Of a stretch of DNA of 58,964 nt, positions 33,145 to 41,900 are shown piece after piece. Source of the DNA: Candidatus Margulisiibacteriota bacterium (GTDB lineage Bacteria > Margulisbacteria > WOR-1 > O2-12-FULL-45-9 > XYB2-FULL-48-7); contig JAHJKL010000027.1 in NCBI GenBank assembly GCA_018822365.1, positions 1-58,964 on the forward strand, read 5' to 3'. A program made the translations under genes and the position numbers. The notes beneath the pieces were generated by a model. The model saw only the letters and a list, made by a program, of their open reading frames with translations. It ran no database searches and was not told the DNA's origin. Position 1 is the stretch's first letter. Every line of letters begins with the position of its first letter.

Positions 33145-33176
33145 AAAAAAGCCCCGGGTTTTTACCCCAGAGCTCT
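33145..33176 (-). terminator. Rho-independent terminator
   Basis: On the - strand an imperfect GC-rich stem (AGCTCTGGGG with CCCGGGGCT, some G-T pairs) and a short A-rich loop end in six T. It lies 70 bp past the stop of the PorV-SLH gene and before the sigma-28-like promoter of the next gene. Confidence 0.75.
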
Positions 33177-33210
33177 TTAGATTCGACTGATTTAGTTTGT
33201 GGTTGGTGAT

Positions 33211-33238
33211 TTAACCGCGGAATTAATTCCGCGGTTAA
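33211..33238 (-). repeat. 28-bp perfect palindrome
   Basis: TTAACCGCGGAATT and its exact complement, with no loop, 8 bp past the stop codon of the PorV-SLH gene. The arms are the same as in the inverted repeat at 21302-21347. Confidence 0.7.
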
Positions 33239-33245
33239 TAGTTTT

Positions 33246-35198
33246 CTAATACAGCGAAGCCTTCAGTGTCGGGCGCTCCTGTGTGGTTGAGGGAACAAAG
33301 CCCTTTTCCCACTCATACAGGTCTTTGATCTTGGTGCTGGCAAGAGATGTCTTGGCCAGGACGTCGACCGCCTGGGAACGGAGCATCGCCTGTTTCGGGT
33401 TGAGCCGGTTGTCGGAGACAAAGTTCAGCATCCCGGCCGACTTGGCCGCTTCAATGTAGCGGGCGGCCCAGTGGTAGGCGGGAACGTCCCAGTATGGCTT
33501 GGCGTTGACCTCGGCCAGCGGGAGCTTGTCAAAACGGACCAGGACCGCGATCCCCTCCGCCTTGCTGATCTTGTTGTTCGGGCGGAACGATTTGTCCGGG
33601 TAGCCTTTGACCAGCCCTTCGCGCTGGGCAATTTCGACGTACTTGGCGGCCCAGAAATCAGGCTTGACGTCCTTAAATACTTGGCGGCCGCGTTCATCTT
33701 TGACATCGTAGCCTTTGGCCCTGACCAGCAGGGTGGCCAGTTCGGCCCGGGTGAGCGGCCGATTCGGTTTAAAATCGCCGTCCGGGTAGCCCTGGATCAG
33801 GCCGACGGTAGCATTGTTCTCGATCGGCATTTTGGCCCAGTACCCTTCAGGGACGTCGGCAAAAGAGGTCAGGCGGACAATGCGCAGGTCTTTGGCGCCG
33901 GCGTTCCCTTCGGTATCATAGGCTTTGACGACTAGCAGCTTTTTGCCGTACTGGTTGACCGGGACGTTGACCTGGAACTTGCCGTCCGGTGAAACTACCG
34001 CGTTGATGTCGTTGACCTTGACGGTCAGGTTCTTGGCGACGTCGGGAGTGATCCCTTCAACCCGTCCGGTGACCGCGACGTTGTCCGAATAGACGATCGA
34101 CTTGTCGGCCGGGCTCTCGAGCAGGACGGTGTATTCGCGCTTTTTATCCTCGCCAAGGTAGCCGAACGAGAAGTAGTGGGTGGTGTTCTCGCCGATCTCG
34201 GAATATGGGTGGTAGGCGTAATTGAACTCGACCCCGGAGTAGCGGATGCCGATCCCGGCGGTCAGGTCGCTGTTGTCGCTTCCGACGCGCAGGGCCAGGT
34301 TCTCGACCGGCCAGAATTCGAGGCCGGTGTAAATGGCTGATGGCTTTTTGCTGCTCAGGTTGATGTCGCCGTCAACGGAGAGGTAGAGCTTGCGGGTAGC
34401 GTGGGTAAAATAAGCTTTGTTGCTTTCACCGATCAGGTTAAAACGCGAACCAAGCTTCAAGGTCGGGGCCAGGCTGTCGTCTGTCTGCCCGCCGCTGGAA
34501 TTGAGCTTGCTCCCTACGAGGACGTTTTGGAAAACCCCGCCAAGCATGACCTGGTTGTTGACCGGGAAGAGGACCCCGAGGTCGGCGTTGAGCGCTGTTC
34601 CGCCAACGGTCGCGACATTTGTCCCTTCGCCGCCGACACTGATATATTTCAGGTTGGCGCCGAGCAGGATATCTTTATTGAAGTTTGAATTGAAAGCGCT
34701 TAAAAAGGTGCCGTATGAGAGTGTGAGGACATGGTTTCCCCAGCCCCCTGTTCCGAGTACATTGCCGGTCGAATCGGTGATCGGGATGCCGGAAAGGCGG
34801 GCGCTGGCAAAACCAAGGCCGAGGGTCGCTTTCTGGTTGATCGGATAGGCGCCGCTCAATACGCTGTAGCCAACGTCTCCCATGACGGACGAATACATGG
34901 CGCTGACCTTGGGTCCGGTGATCAGGGCGATCCCGGCCGGGTTAGCAAAAACCGCTTCGCCGTTTTCGGCAACAGCGACATATGCCCGACCCAGGCTCAA
35001 CGCTCTGGCCCCAACCGCGATACCGGTCGGGTCGGCGATATAGCTGGCGGCGTGGGCAGGGGAAATAAGCTGTAAGCTGTAAGCGATAAGCAAGGCAAGC
35101 ATCCCCTCACCCACCATTCGCCAGAGCGAATGGTCCCCCCTCTCCCTGTGGGAGAGGGGCCGGGGGTGAGGGTTGAGATAATTATTTACGTTGTTCAT
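33246..35198 (-). CDS. PorV-like barrel with C-terminal SLH domains (copy 2)
   Basis: ATG 35198 is 8 bp after GGAGG; the longer frame runs into the upstream gene. The N-terminus (MNNVNNYLNPHPRPLSHRERG...) comes from a palindromic element and precedes the real signal (ALLIAYSLQLISPAHA). The mature protein begins with the PorV/UPF0164-like segment GARALSLGRAYVAVAENGEAVFANPAG and an eight- to fourteen-strand barrel (to about 340). An Ig-like domain (about 360-460) follows, then three SLH repeats: YWAKMPIENNATVGLIQGYPD, FWAAKYVEIAQREGLVKGYPD and HWAARYIEAAKSAGMLNF. SLH domains bind peptidoglycan or secondary polymers, so the protein could link outer membrane and wall. Paralogue of 36997-38907. 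Confidence 0.85.
   Translation of the reverse strand: MNNVNNYLNPHPRPLSHRERGDHSLWRMVGEGMLALLIAYSLQLISPAHAASYIADPTGIAVGARALSLGRAYVAVAENGEAVFANPAGIALITGPKVSAMYSSVMGDVGYSVLSGAYPINQKATLGLGFASARLSGIPITDSTGNVLGTGGWGNHVLTLSYGTFLSAFNSNFNKDILLGANLKYISVGGEGTNVATVGGTALNADLGVLFPVNNQVMLGGVFQNVLVGSKLNSSGGQTDDSLAPTLKLGSRFNLIGESNKAYFTHATRKLYLSVDGDINLSSKKPSAIYTGLEFWPVENLALRVGSDNSDLTAGIGIRYSGVEFNYAYHPYSEIGENTTHYFSFGYLGEDKKREYTVLLESPADKSIVYSDNVAVTGRVEGITPDVAKNLTVKVNDINAVVSPDGKFQVNVPVNQYGKKLLVVKAYDTEGNAGAKDLRIVRLTSFADVPEGYWAKMPIENNATVGLIQGYPDGDFKPNRPLTRAELATLLVRAKGYDVKDERGRQVFKDVKPDFWAAKYVEIAQREGLVKGYPDKSFRPNNKISKAEGIAVLVRFDKLPLAEVNAKPYWDVPAYHWAARYIEAAKSAGMLNFVSDNRLNPKQAMLRSQAVDVLAKTSLASTKIKDLYEWEKGFVPSTTQERPTLKASLY
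35066..35093 (-). repeat. 7-bp tandem repeats in signal-peptide codons
   Basis: Four imperfect units of the form TAAGCNN on the + strand within the signal peptide of the PorV-SLH gene (copy 2). Unit length 7 is not a multiple of 3, so gain or loss of a unit would shift the frame. Confidence 0.5.
35103..35172 (-). repeat. REP-like compound palindrome inside coding sequence
   Basis: Outer arms CCCTCACCC (35104-35112) and GGGTGAGGG (35164-35172) enclose two hairpins: CCATTCG/CGAATGG (35114-35120, 35127-35133) and CCCCTCTCCC/GGGAGAGGGG (35137-35146, 35150-35159). Translated it gives PHPRPLSHRERG, a peptide known from dispersed palindromic repeats in many bacterial genomes. Confidence 0.75.
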
Positions 35199-35212
35199 TT
35201 TTATGTCCTCCA

Positions 35213-36904
35213 TTATCGTTTCACCACGAGGATCTTCCCTTTGGCCAGCAGGCTCTTGGTATCCTCGTTGACGACTCTTAAGAGATAGGCGCCGTTGCTG
35301 ACCATTTGGCCCCATTGGTCGATCCCGTTCCAGGTGATCTGGCTGGCGGAACCAGTCGATTTATAGACCAGCTGGGCCGCCATGTCGTAGATGTAATAGC
35401 CGAGGCGGGAAGCGCCGCCGGTATTGCTGACGACAATATTGACCTGCTCGGTCAGCGGGTTGTACGGATTGGGGAAGATCTGGGCGACATCGCCCGCAGC
35501 TGAAGCGGTGACCTGGAAGTTTACCGGAGTCGAAATAAAGGTCGTAACCACCGATGGATCAGCGGCTGACGGAGCGGACACTTTGACGTCAACGGCGTAG
35601 AGCCCGGCGGCCAGACCGGCCGGCAGGATTGCTTCGATCGTGGTGTCGGTCCAGTTGAGGACCACCCCTTCGGTCAGGGCAGAAGTAGAAAGGGAAGTAA
35701 ACTCAAGCGCGCGGCTGGCGCTGGTCGTGCTGTCGCGGAAACCGGTCCCTTCCACGATAATTCTGACCCCGGCCGGTCCTTTGGCCCGATCCGGGTCTGT
35801 CGCCAGCGAACCTGAACGATAGATATTGGTAATGACCGGTGAAGTTCCCGGAGTCGGCGGGATCGGCGGCGTTGATCCGCCAACGGTAATGTTGACCGTC
35901 GCGACGTTGGAGTAGGCTGTCCCGTCATTAGCCCGGTAAGTGAAGCTGTCGGAGCCGGTATAGCCGGTGGTCGGGGTGTAAGTGACCTGGCTACCGGAAA
36001 CAGTGCCTAGACTGCCATGTGTCGGGTTGGAGACGATCGAGTAGGTCAATGGGTTGCCGTCCGGGTCGCTGGCGCTGAAGTTGACCGTGGTTGACGTGTT
36101 GCTGGCGGTGGAAGTTGTTACGTCATTGGCGGTCGGCGCATGGTTGACGCCGCCGGAAGCGTTAACAGTAAAAGTGACGGCATTACTGGCTGAAGCCCCT
36201 GGATTAGTAATAGAAACAGTCCGATCTCCCGTGGTGGCCGAGGCCGCGATACTGATGTTAACCGTTGCCTGGGTCGCGCTATTTATAGTTGTTGAATTGA
36301 TCGTGATCCCGGTTCCGCTGAACGCGGCGGTGGCGCCATTCTGGATATTGGTTCCAGTTAATACGACCGCCAGATTGCTGACCTCCTGGGTCCCGTTGTT
36401 CGGGTTGATCCCGCTTAAAGTTGCCGGGGTAACGGCGGAAGAGATGTTCACTGTTGTGGCAAAGCTTGCTGGTTTGTAAGTATAAACAAAACCGGAGCCG
36501 ACACTACTTGGGATCGAGGTCCCATAGTTTCCCGAAGGACTCCCGGTTCCGTTCCAGGTGTCCCAGGCCCGGATGTAGATGTAATTGCTTTGCGTAATAT
36601 TGCAGGCGCCGGAAAAGTTGCCGGCGGCAGAGAGCGTTCCGGAAGAGATGACCGTGTCGCCAGCCGGCAGGCCGGTGGAGCTGTTTGGCGCTCCTGCAGT
36701 GTTATCGGTTGATTGGATAAGTTGCACGTAGCGGCCAGCGGGTAAAAGGGTCCCTCCGACCCCGGTGTTATTGTAGATCTGATTGGCTGGTGAATTAGTG
36801 TTGTTGCAGGAAACTGTGACAGCGGTGGCATTGGCAATACCAGTAAAAGCGACCAGTGATAACCAGACAACTAACATGGTCCCAAGGAATTTTTTAATTT
36901 TCAT
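35213..36904 (-). CDS. IPT/cadherin-like surface protein with FlgD-Ig C-terminus (short)
   Basis: ATG 36904 follows GGAGG by 7 bp; ATG 36910 lies too close to it. The 563-residue product has a signal peptide ending GIANA. The N-terminal domain (VSCNNTNSPANQIYNNTGVGG...) is nearly identical to that of 38969-42010. Next come an IPT/TIG domain (about 165-245), a cadherin-like domain (NHAPTANDVTTSTASNTSTT), a second IPT, and a FlgD-Ig-like end with IFPNPYNPLTEQVNIVV, ITWNGIDQWG and KGKILVVKR. This tail resembles the C-terminal sorting domains of type IX secretion cargo. The PorV-SLH gene starts 15 bp downstream. Confidence 0.83.
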   Translation of the reverse strand: MKIKKFLGTMLVVWLSLVAFTGIANATAVTVSCNNTNSPANQIYNNTGVGGTLLPAGRYVQLIQSTDNTAGAPNSSTGLPAGDTVISSGTLSAAGNFSGACNITQSNYIYIRAWDTWNGTGSPSGNYGTSIPSSVGSGFVYTYKPASFATTVNISSAVTPATLSGINPNNGTQEVSNLAVVLTGTNIQNGATAAFSGTGITINSTTINSATQATVNISIAASATTGDRTVSITNPGASASNAVTFTVNASGGVNHAPTANDVTTSTASNTSTTVNFSASDPDGNPLTYSIVSNPTHGSLGTVSGSQVTYTPTTGYTGSDSFTYRANDGTAYSNVATVNITVGGSTPPIPPTPGTSPVITNIYRSGSLATDPDRAKGPAGVRIIVEGTGFRDSTTSASRALEFTSLSTSALTEGVVLNWTDTTIEAILPAGLAAGLYAVDVKVSAPSAADPSVVTTFISTPVNFQVTASAAGDVAQIFPNPYNPLTEQVNIVVSNTGGASRLGYYIYDMAAQLVYKSTGSASQITWNGIDQWGQMVSNGAYLLRVVNEDTKSLLAKGKILVVKR

Positions 36905-36910
36905 TATCAT

Positions 36911-36959
36911 ACCTCCGAGTATACTTGAATCCAATAAAACTAATTATGCACTCGGAGGT
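36911..36959 (-). promoter_or_regulatory. Leader hairpin that sequesters the Shine-Dalgarno
   Basis: In the mRNA, ACCTCCGAGT (36959-36950) and ACTCGGAGGT (36920-36911) are perfectly complementary over 10 bp, separated by 29 nt. The second arm contains the ribosome site GGAGG of the gene starting at 36904. No T-tract follows, so translational control (thermometer or trans-acting factor) is likelier than termination. Confidence 0.65.
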
Positions 36960-36975
36960 ACTATTTATGTCGACA

Positions 36976-37004
36976 ATTATATCAAGACTACAGGCATTAG
37001 TAAA
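36976..37004 (-). promoter_or_regulatory. Sigma-70-type promoter of the short IPT gene
   Basis: TTTACT (37004-36999), 17-bp spacer, TATAAT (36981-36976). The -35 overlaps the last codons of the upstream PorV-SLH gene. The transcript would begin about 10 bp before the sequestering hairpin. Confidence 0.6.
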
Positions 37005-38907
37005 CTGACGCCCTGATCTTTGGCCGATCGTCGGGCGTGAACTCTTTCTGGAACCCTTTTTCCCAGGTGTAGAGGTCTTTGATCTTGCCGCTGGCCAGGG
37101 AGGTCTTGCCTAACATGTCGACTGCCTGGGAGCGGACCAGGACCTGTTTGGGGCCGAGCTTGTTGCTGCTGACGAAATTAAGCATCCCGGCGTCTTTGGC
37201 CGCCTGGATATGGCGGGCCGCCCAATGATGGAGTGAAACGTCCCAGTAAGGCTTGGAGTCGACTTCGACCAGGGCGAGCTTGTCGAAGCGGACGAGGACC
37301 GCGATCCCTTCCGCTTTGCTGATCTTGTTGTTGGGGCGGAAGCTTTTGTCCGGGTAACCTTTGATCAGCCCTTCGCGCTGAGCGACTTCAATGTACTTGG
37401 CCGCCCAGAAATCCGGTTTGACATCTTTGAACACCTGGCGGGCGCGGCTGGCGGGAAGCTCTATCCCCTTGGCTCTAACGAGCAGGGTGGCGAGTTCAGC
37501 CCGGGTCAGGGCGTTGTTCGGTTTAAAGTTGCCGTCCGGATACCCCTGGACCAGGCCGACGGTGGCGTTGTTCTCGATCGGCATTTTGGCCCAGTACCCT
37601 TCGGGGACGTCGGCAAAAGAGGTCAGGCGGACGAGCCGGAGCTCTTTGCCGGCGCTGTCGCCGGCGGGAGTGGCAGCTTCGATCGCGACCAGCTTTTTGC
37701 CGTATTTGTTGACCGGTGCATTGGCGGTAAAGGAGCCGTCCGGCATGACCTGGGCGTTGATCCCATTGACCTTGACGGTGACATCTTTGATGGTCCCGCC
37801 GACTTCACCTTCGGTGAAATTGACCTTGCCGGAGACCTTGACGTTGTCGTCGTAAATGACCGCTTTGTCCGACGGCGAGTCGACCGAGAGCTGAAGTGTC
37901 CGTTTGGTCGGGTCGCCGACATAGCTGACCGAGAAGTAATGCGAAGTGTTCTCGGTGATCCCGCCATAAGGATGATAGGCGTAATCAAAAGCGACCCCGG
38001 AGACCCGGACGCCGACCCCCAGGGTCATATCGCTGGCGTCGGAACCGGCCCGCAGGGCGAGGTTGTCGGTCGGCCAGAACTCGACCCCGGCGTGCAAAGC
38101 ACCCGGGACACTGGTCCTGGTCGGATAATAATCGTAATCAACATTGGTATAGAGCCGGCGGCTGGAATTGGTGAAGAGCCCTTTCCCTTCTTTATCCATC
38201 AGGGCGACTTTGGCGCCGACCTTCAGGGTTGAAGGGATCGAGTCGTAATCGTTGCCGGACTTGGTGATCTTGGCGCCAATGCTGGCCGGGAGGGCGTTCT
38301 GCAGGGTGACCCCAAGAGTGGCGTATTCGTTGGCCGGGTAGAGGGCCGAGAGATCGGCGTCAAAACCGGAGCCGGAGCCGTCGATCCCGGAACCGCCGAC
38401 ATTGAAATATTTGAGATTGGCCCCAATGGCGATATCTTTTCCCATATTTAAATTAAGCGGAAGCTCACTTAAATAGGTGCCGTAGGAGAGAAAAAGGACA
38501 TTGCTCCCCCAGGTCAGGTTTGAACCGGTGATCGCTCCGGTATCGTCGCGCAAAGTAATGTCGGCCACGCGGGAGCTGACCAGTCCGATCCCTATAGCTG
38601 ACCTTTCGCCATAAGGAAAGGCGCCGCCGAGAATGGTGTAGTTGACGTCACCCAGCAGGTTGGTGTACATGCTGGAGAGTTTGGCGGACGAAATACCGGC
38701 TATCCCTGCCGGATTGGTGAAAATAGCGTCGCCGTCTTCGGCCATGCCGACGTAAGCCTTGCCCATTCCCATGGAGCGGGCACCGACACCGATGCTCATC
38801 GGGTCGGCGAGGTAGCCGGTGGCGAAGGCAGGATTAATAAGCTGTAAGCTTAAAGCTGTAAGCAATAAGAAAGCGACACAAGCACGCGATAATTTGATGT
38901 TTAGCAT
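36997..38907 (-). CDS. PorV-like barrel with C-terminal SLH domains (copy 1)
   Basis: ATG 38907 is chosen: GAGGGGG lies 8 bp upstream and the signal peptide (CVAFLLLTALSLQLINPAFA) starts cleanly. The upstream ATG 38958 overlaps the -35 of the sigma-28-like promoter and cannot lie on that transcript. The 636-residue product has the PorV-like start GARSMGMGKAYVGMAEDGDAIF, a barrel, an Ig-like domain and three SLH repeats (YWAKMPIENNATVGLVQGYPD, FWAAKYIEVAQREGLIKGYPD, HWAARHIQAAKDAGMLNF). DNA identity with copy 2 is very high around the SLH region. Likely an outer-membrane/wall linker or substrate shuttle. Confidence 0.85.
   Translation of the reverse strand: MLNIKLSRACVAFLLLTALSLQLINPAFATGYLADPMSIGVGARSMGMGKAYVGMAEDGDAIFTNPAGIAGISSAKLSSMYTNLLGDVNYTILGGAFPYGERSAIGIGLVSSRVADITLRDDTGAITGSNLTWGSNVLFLSYGTYLSELPLNLNMGKDIAIGANLKYFNVGGSGIDGSGSGFDADLSALYPANEYATLGVTLQNALPASIGAKITKSGNDYDSIPSTLKVGAKVALMDKEGKGLFTNSSRRLYTNVDYDYYPTRTSVPGALHAGVEFWPTDNLALRAGSDASDMTLGVGVRVSGVAFDYAYHPYGGITENTSHYFSVSYVGDPTKRTLQLSVDSPSDKAVIYDDNVKVSGKVNFTEGEVGGTIKDVTVKVNGINAQVMPDGSFTANAPVNKYGKKLVAIEAATPAGDSAGKELRLVRLTSFADVPEGYWAKMPIENNATVGLVQGYPDGNFKPNNALTRAELATLLVRAKGIELPASRARQVFKDVKPDFWAAKYIEVAQREGLIKGYPDKSFRPNNKISKAEGIAVLVRFDKLALVEVDSKPYWDVSLHHWAARHIQAAKDAGMLNFVSSNKLGPKQVLVRSQAVDMLGKTSLASGKIKDLYTWEKGFQKEFTPDDRPKIRASVY
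38838..38872 (-). repeat. 7-bp tandem repeats in signal-peptide codons
   Basis: Five imperfect TAAGCNN-type units (+ strand) in the signal peptide of PorV-SLH copy 1, at the same place as the repeats in copy 2. Confidence 0.5.
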
Positions 38908-38930
38908 TTGGCGTTTCCCCCTCGTATATA

Positions 38931-38957
38931 TATCGTCAAGTTTGGTGAAGAATTTCA
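38931..38957 (-). promoter_or_regulatory. Sigma-28-like promoter of PorV-SLH copy 1
   Basis: TGAAATT (38957-38951), 15 nt, CGATA (38935-38931), 24 bp before ATG 38907. It decides the start codon of the gene. Confidence 0.65.
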
Positions 38958-38968
38958 TGGCTTCTCCT

Positions 38969-41900
38969 TTACTTCTTGACGACGAGGATCTTTCCCTTGG
39001 CGATCAGGCTCTGATTCTCGTTGTTGACTATCCGGACCAGGAAAACCCCGTCCCCGACAGTCAGGTTGTACATGTCTTTTCCGTCCCAGGTGAACTGTCC
39101 GCCAGTGATGTTCTCCCTCTTGACCAGCCTGGCGGTCATGTCGAAAATATAGACCCCAATGTTGGTGGCGCTTCCCGGGTCGAACTCCACTTTAAGCGGG
39201 TTGCCGCTGTTTGGATTGAACGGCGTCGGGTAGGCGATGATCGTTCCCGGAGGGGGGGCGGCCGCGGTAACGGTGAAAGCGGCCGGATTGGAATAGAACG
39301 ACCGGATGATGCTCGGGTCAGAAGCCGATGGGACTTCTACCAGGACCTTGACGTCGTAGGCGCCGGTCCCCAGGGCGGCAGGAACGGTCAGAGTGATCTG
39401 GGTCGATTCCCAGCTGATAATGGAAGCTTCAACAATTGCCCCAGCTCCCGAGATGAACAAGACCTTGCGGGAGGTGCTGGTATCTTTGTCCCGAAAGTTG
39501 TAGCCGGTGATCGTCATCCTGGTCCCGGCCGGCCCGATGGTCGGGTCGATCGAGGTGATGACCGGATCGTCCCCGGTTGGCGGAGGCGGTGGCGGGGTGC
39601 TCCCGGTCGACGCAAAAATGCTGTCGATATACTGGTAATTGGCGGTTGTTCCCTTAGCCGTATAGACAAAGTTATAGCTTCCGACGTTGGACCAGTTGAA
39701 GCTGGCGTCGGCGCCGGCGTCACTCCCGTCCTTGTCGTAGGCAAAGCTTGATTTGTCAAGGCTGACCAGGCCGTAACCGGAAAGGGCGGTCAGAGTCGTG
39801 TTGGTTATGGCAGCGGCATACGATGTCCCGTCGGCGTCTTTGAGGCTGACTTTTACGTCGTTGCTGGAGCCGTCCCATTTGACGTAGAGATTGATCTTGT
39901 CCGCGCTGGAGAGGTTGAGCTGGTTAGCAAGAGCCGCTCCCCAGCCGCCGCCCCAATCGGAGGTGTAGGAATATTTGACCTTCATCCCTTTGGCCCCTTC
40001 TTTGGCCGCTTCGGCTTGCGGGCCGTTGGCGGTAATGGTGCTGTTGTTGGGTTCGATCCCGGTCCCAAAAGCGTAGTAACCGGAATCCGGATTCCCGTCG
40101 CTGTTGTTGTCAATTGTCCAGTTGCCGACCGAGCCCCCTTCAAAATCTTCGAGGTAGGTCCGGCTGGTGTCAACCGTGACCGAGCTGTTGCCGGTTTTGC
40201 CGGAAACAGTAACTACGACCTGGGCTGAACCGCTGGCGACCCCGGATGGGATCGCGACAGAAATAGAGCTGTCGCTCCAGGCAGCCGGCTTGGCGCTCTG
40301 GCCGCCAATAGTAACCGTGCTGGCTCCTTTGCCGGCGCCAAAGTTGGACCCGCTGATAATAATAGTTTGGCCAAGATACGCGGTCGCCGGGTTAATGCCG
40401 GAGATGTTTGGCGTAGTCACAACCCCCGCCGGATCGATTGTGATCGAGAGAGCCCTGGTTGCCGTCTTGGCGGCTGAGTCGGTTACCTGGACCGTGAAGT
40501 TAGCTGTTTGAGCGGTGGTCGGCGTTCCCGAAATCATTCCGGTTGAAGTGTTGAGCGACAGACCGGCTGGTAATGACCCAACAGTAATTGCCCAAGCGGT
40601 GTAAGGCGCGGTGCCGCCGGACGCTTGCAAAGTTTGACTGTAGGTGACACCGACGGTCCCGTTGGGGAGACTGTTGGTAGAGATGCTAAGCGCCGGAGGA
40701 GCGCTGTTGATCGTCAAAGGCTGCCCGTTACTGGCGACGCCATTAACAGTGACGACCACGTTGCCGGAAGTTGCCCCGGTTGGAACCGCGATATCGATCT
40801 TGCCCGCGCTCCAGTAGTAAAATGCGGTAACAGCGGTGCCGTTGATCGCGATCGTGCTGGTTCCTTGAGTTGCTCCAAAATTAGAACCGATAATCGAAAT
40901 GCCGTCGCCGATGCCGGCCGAAGTGATCGGCACGCCGGGGGCGCTGGTTTGCTCCAGCCTGGTGATGGTCGGAGCGGTTGAAACAGTGTTAACAGTTAAA
41001 ATCGCGCTGCTGGTCAAGACCCCGGCATCATCAGGGTTGGTCAGGGTGACGGTTCGCGCGCCGGCAGTTGCTCCGGCGGCGACGGCGACGTTGACGGTCA
41101 GCTGGGTCGCGCTGTTGTAAGTAACGGCATTAACGGTGATCCCGGAGCCGCTGAAAACGACATTAGCGGCGGTCCAGGTCCCGCTATGGAAGCTGGTTCC
41201 GGTTAACACGACATTGCCGGTAAAGCCCTGGTCGGCGGCGGCCGGATTGGCCGAGGTCGCCAAAGGGCCGGCGTTGACGGTAAACACGGTCGCGTTGCTG
41301 GCCGCGGCGCCTGGATTGGTGACGGTGACATTTCGGGCGCCGGTGCTGGCGGAGGAGGCGACGCTGATGCTGACGGTTAACTGGGTCGCGCTGTTGAAAG
41401 TGACTGAATTGACGGTGATCCCACTGCCGCTGAACTGGACAGTGGCGCCGTCCTGGAAATTGGTCCCGGTCAGAGTCAGATTTTGTGATTGAGCTCCCTG
41501 ACCGCGGCTGTTGGGGGAGATGGTTGAAAGCGTTGCCTGGACCGGCAGGTCGGTTGTAGTCGCGAAGCTGGCCGGTTTATAAGTAAAAACAAAGCCAGAT
41601 CCGACACTGCTTGGGGCAGAGGTGCCGTATTTGCCGGAAGGAGCGCCTGTTCCGTTCCAGGTTTCCCAGGCGCGGATGTAAATATAATTGCTGGATGATA
41701 TGTTGCCGCTGCCGGAAAAATTGCCGTTGGTCGCCAGTGTTCCGGTCGAAACAATGGTGTCGCCAGACGGAATGCCGGTCGTTAGATCAGGGTTACCGGG
41801 AGTGATGTCCGCTGATTGAATTATTTGAACATACTTGCCGGCGGCGAGAAGGGTTCCTCCCACGCCGGTGTTGTTATAGATCTGGTTGGCCGGGCTATTG

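Noticed and set aside
35199-35315. N-terminal extension of PorV-SLH copy 2 into the upstream gene
   Set aside because: It overlaps the conserved C-terminus of the IPT gene; GGAGG 8 bp before ATG 35198 fixes the start.
33400-38200. Regular repeats in the SLH regions as a CRISPR array
   Set aside because: They are protein-coding SLH repeats with periodicity of about 190 bp and divergent units; no constant repeats with unique spacers.
38908-38958. ATG 38958 as start of PorV-SLH copy 1
   Set aside because: Although GGAG precedes it, it overlaps the -35 of the sigma-28-like promoter, and ATG 38907 gives a clean signal peptide with its own ribosome site.
39514-41120. Several Pro/Thr/Ala-rich frames opposite the IPT genes
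   Set aside because: Antisense shadows of repetitive beta-rich proteins with no start signals.
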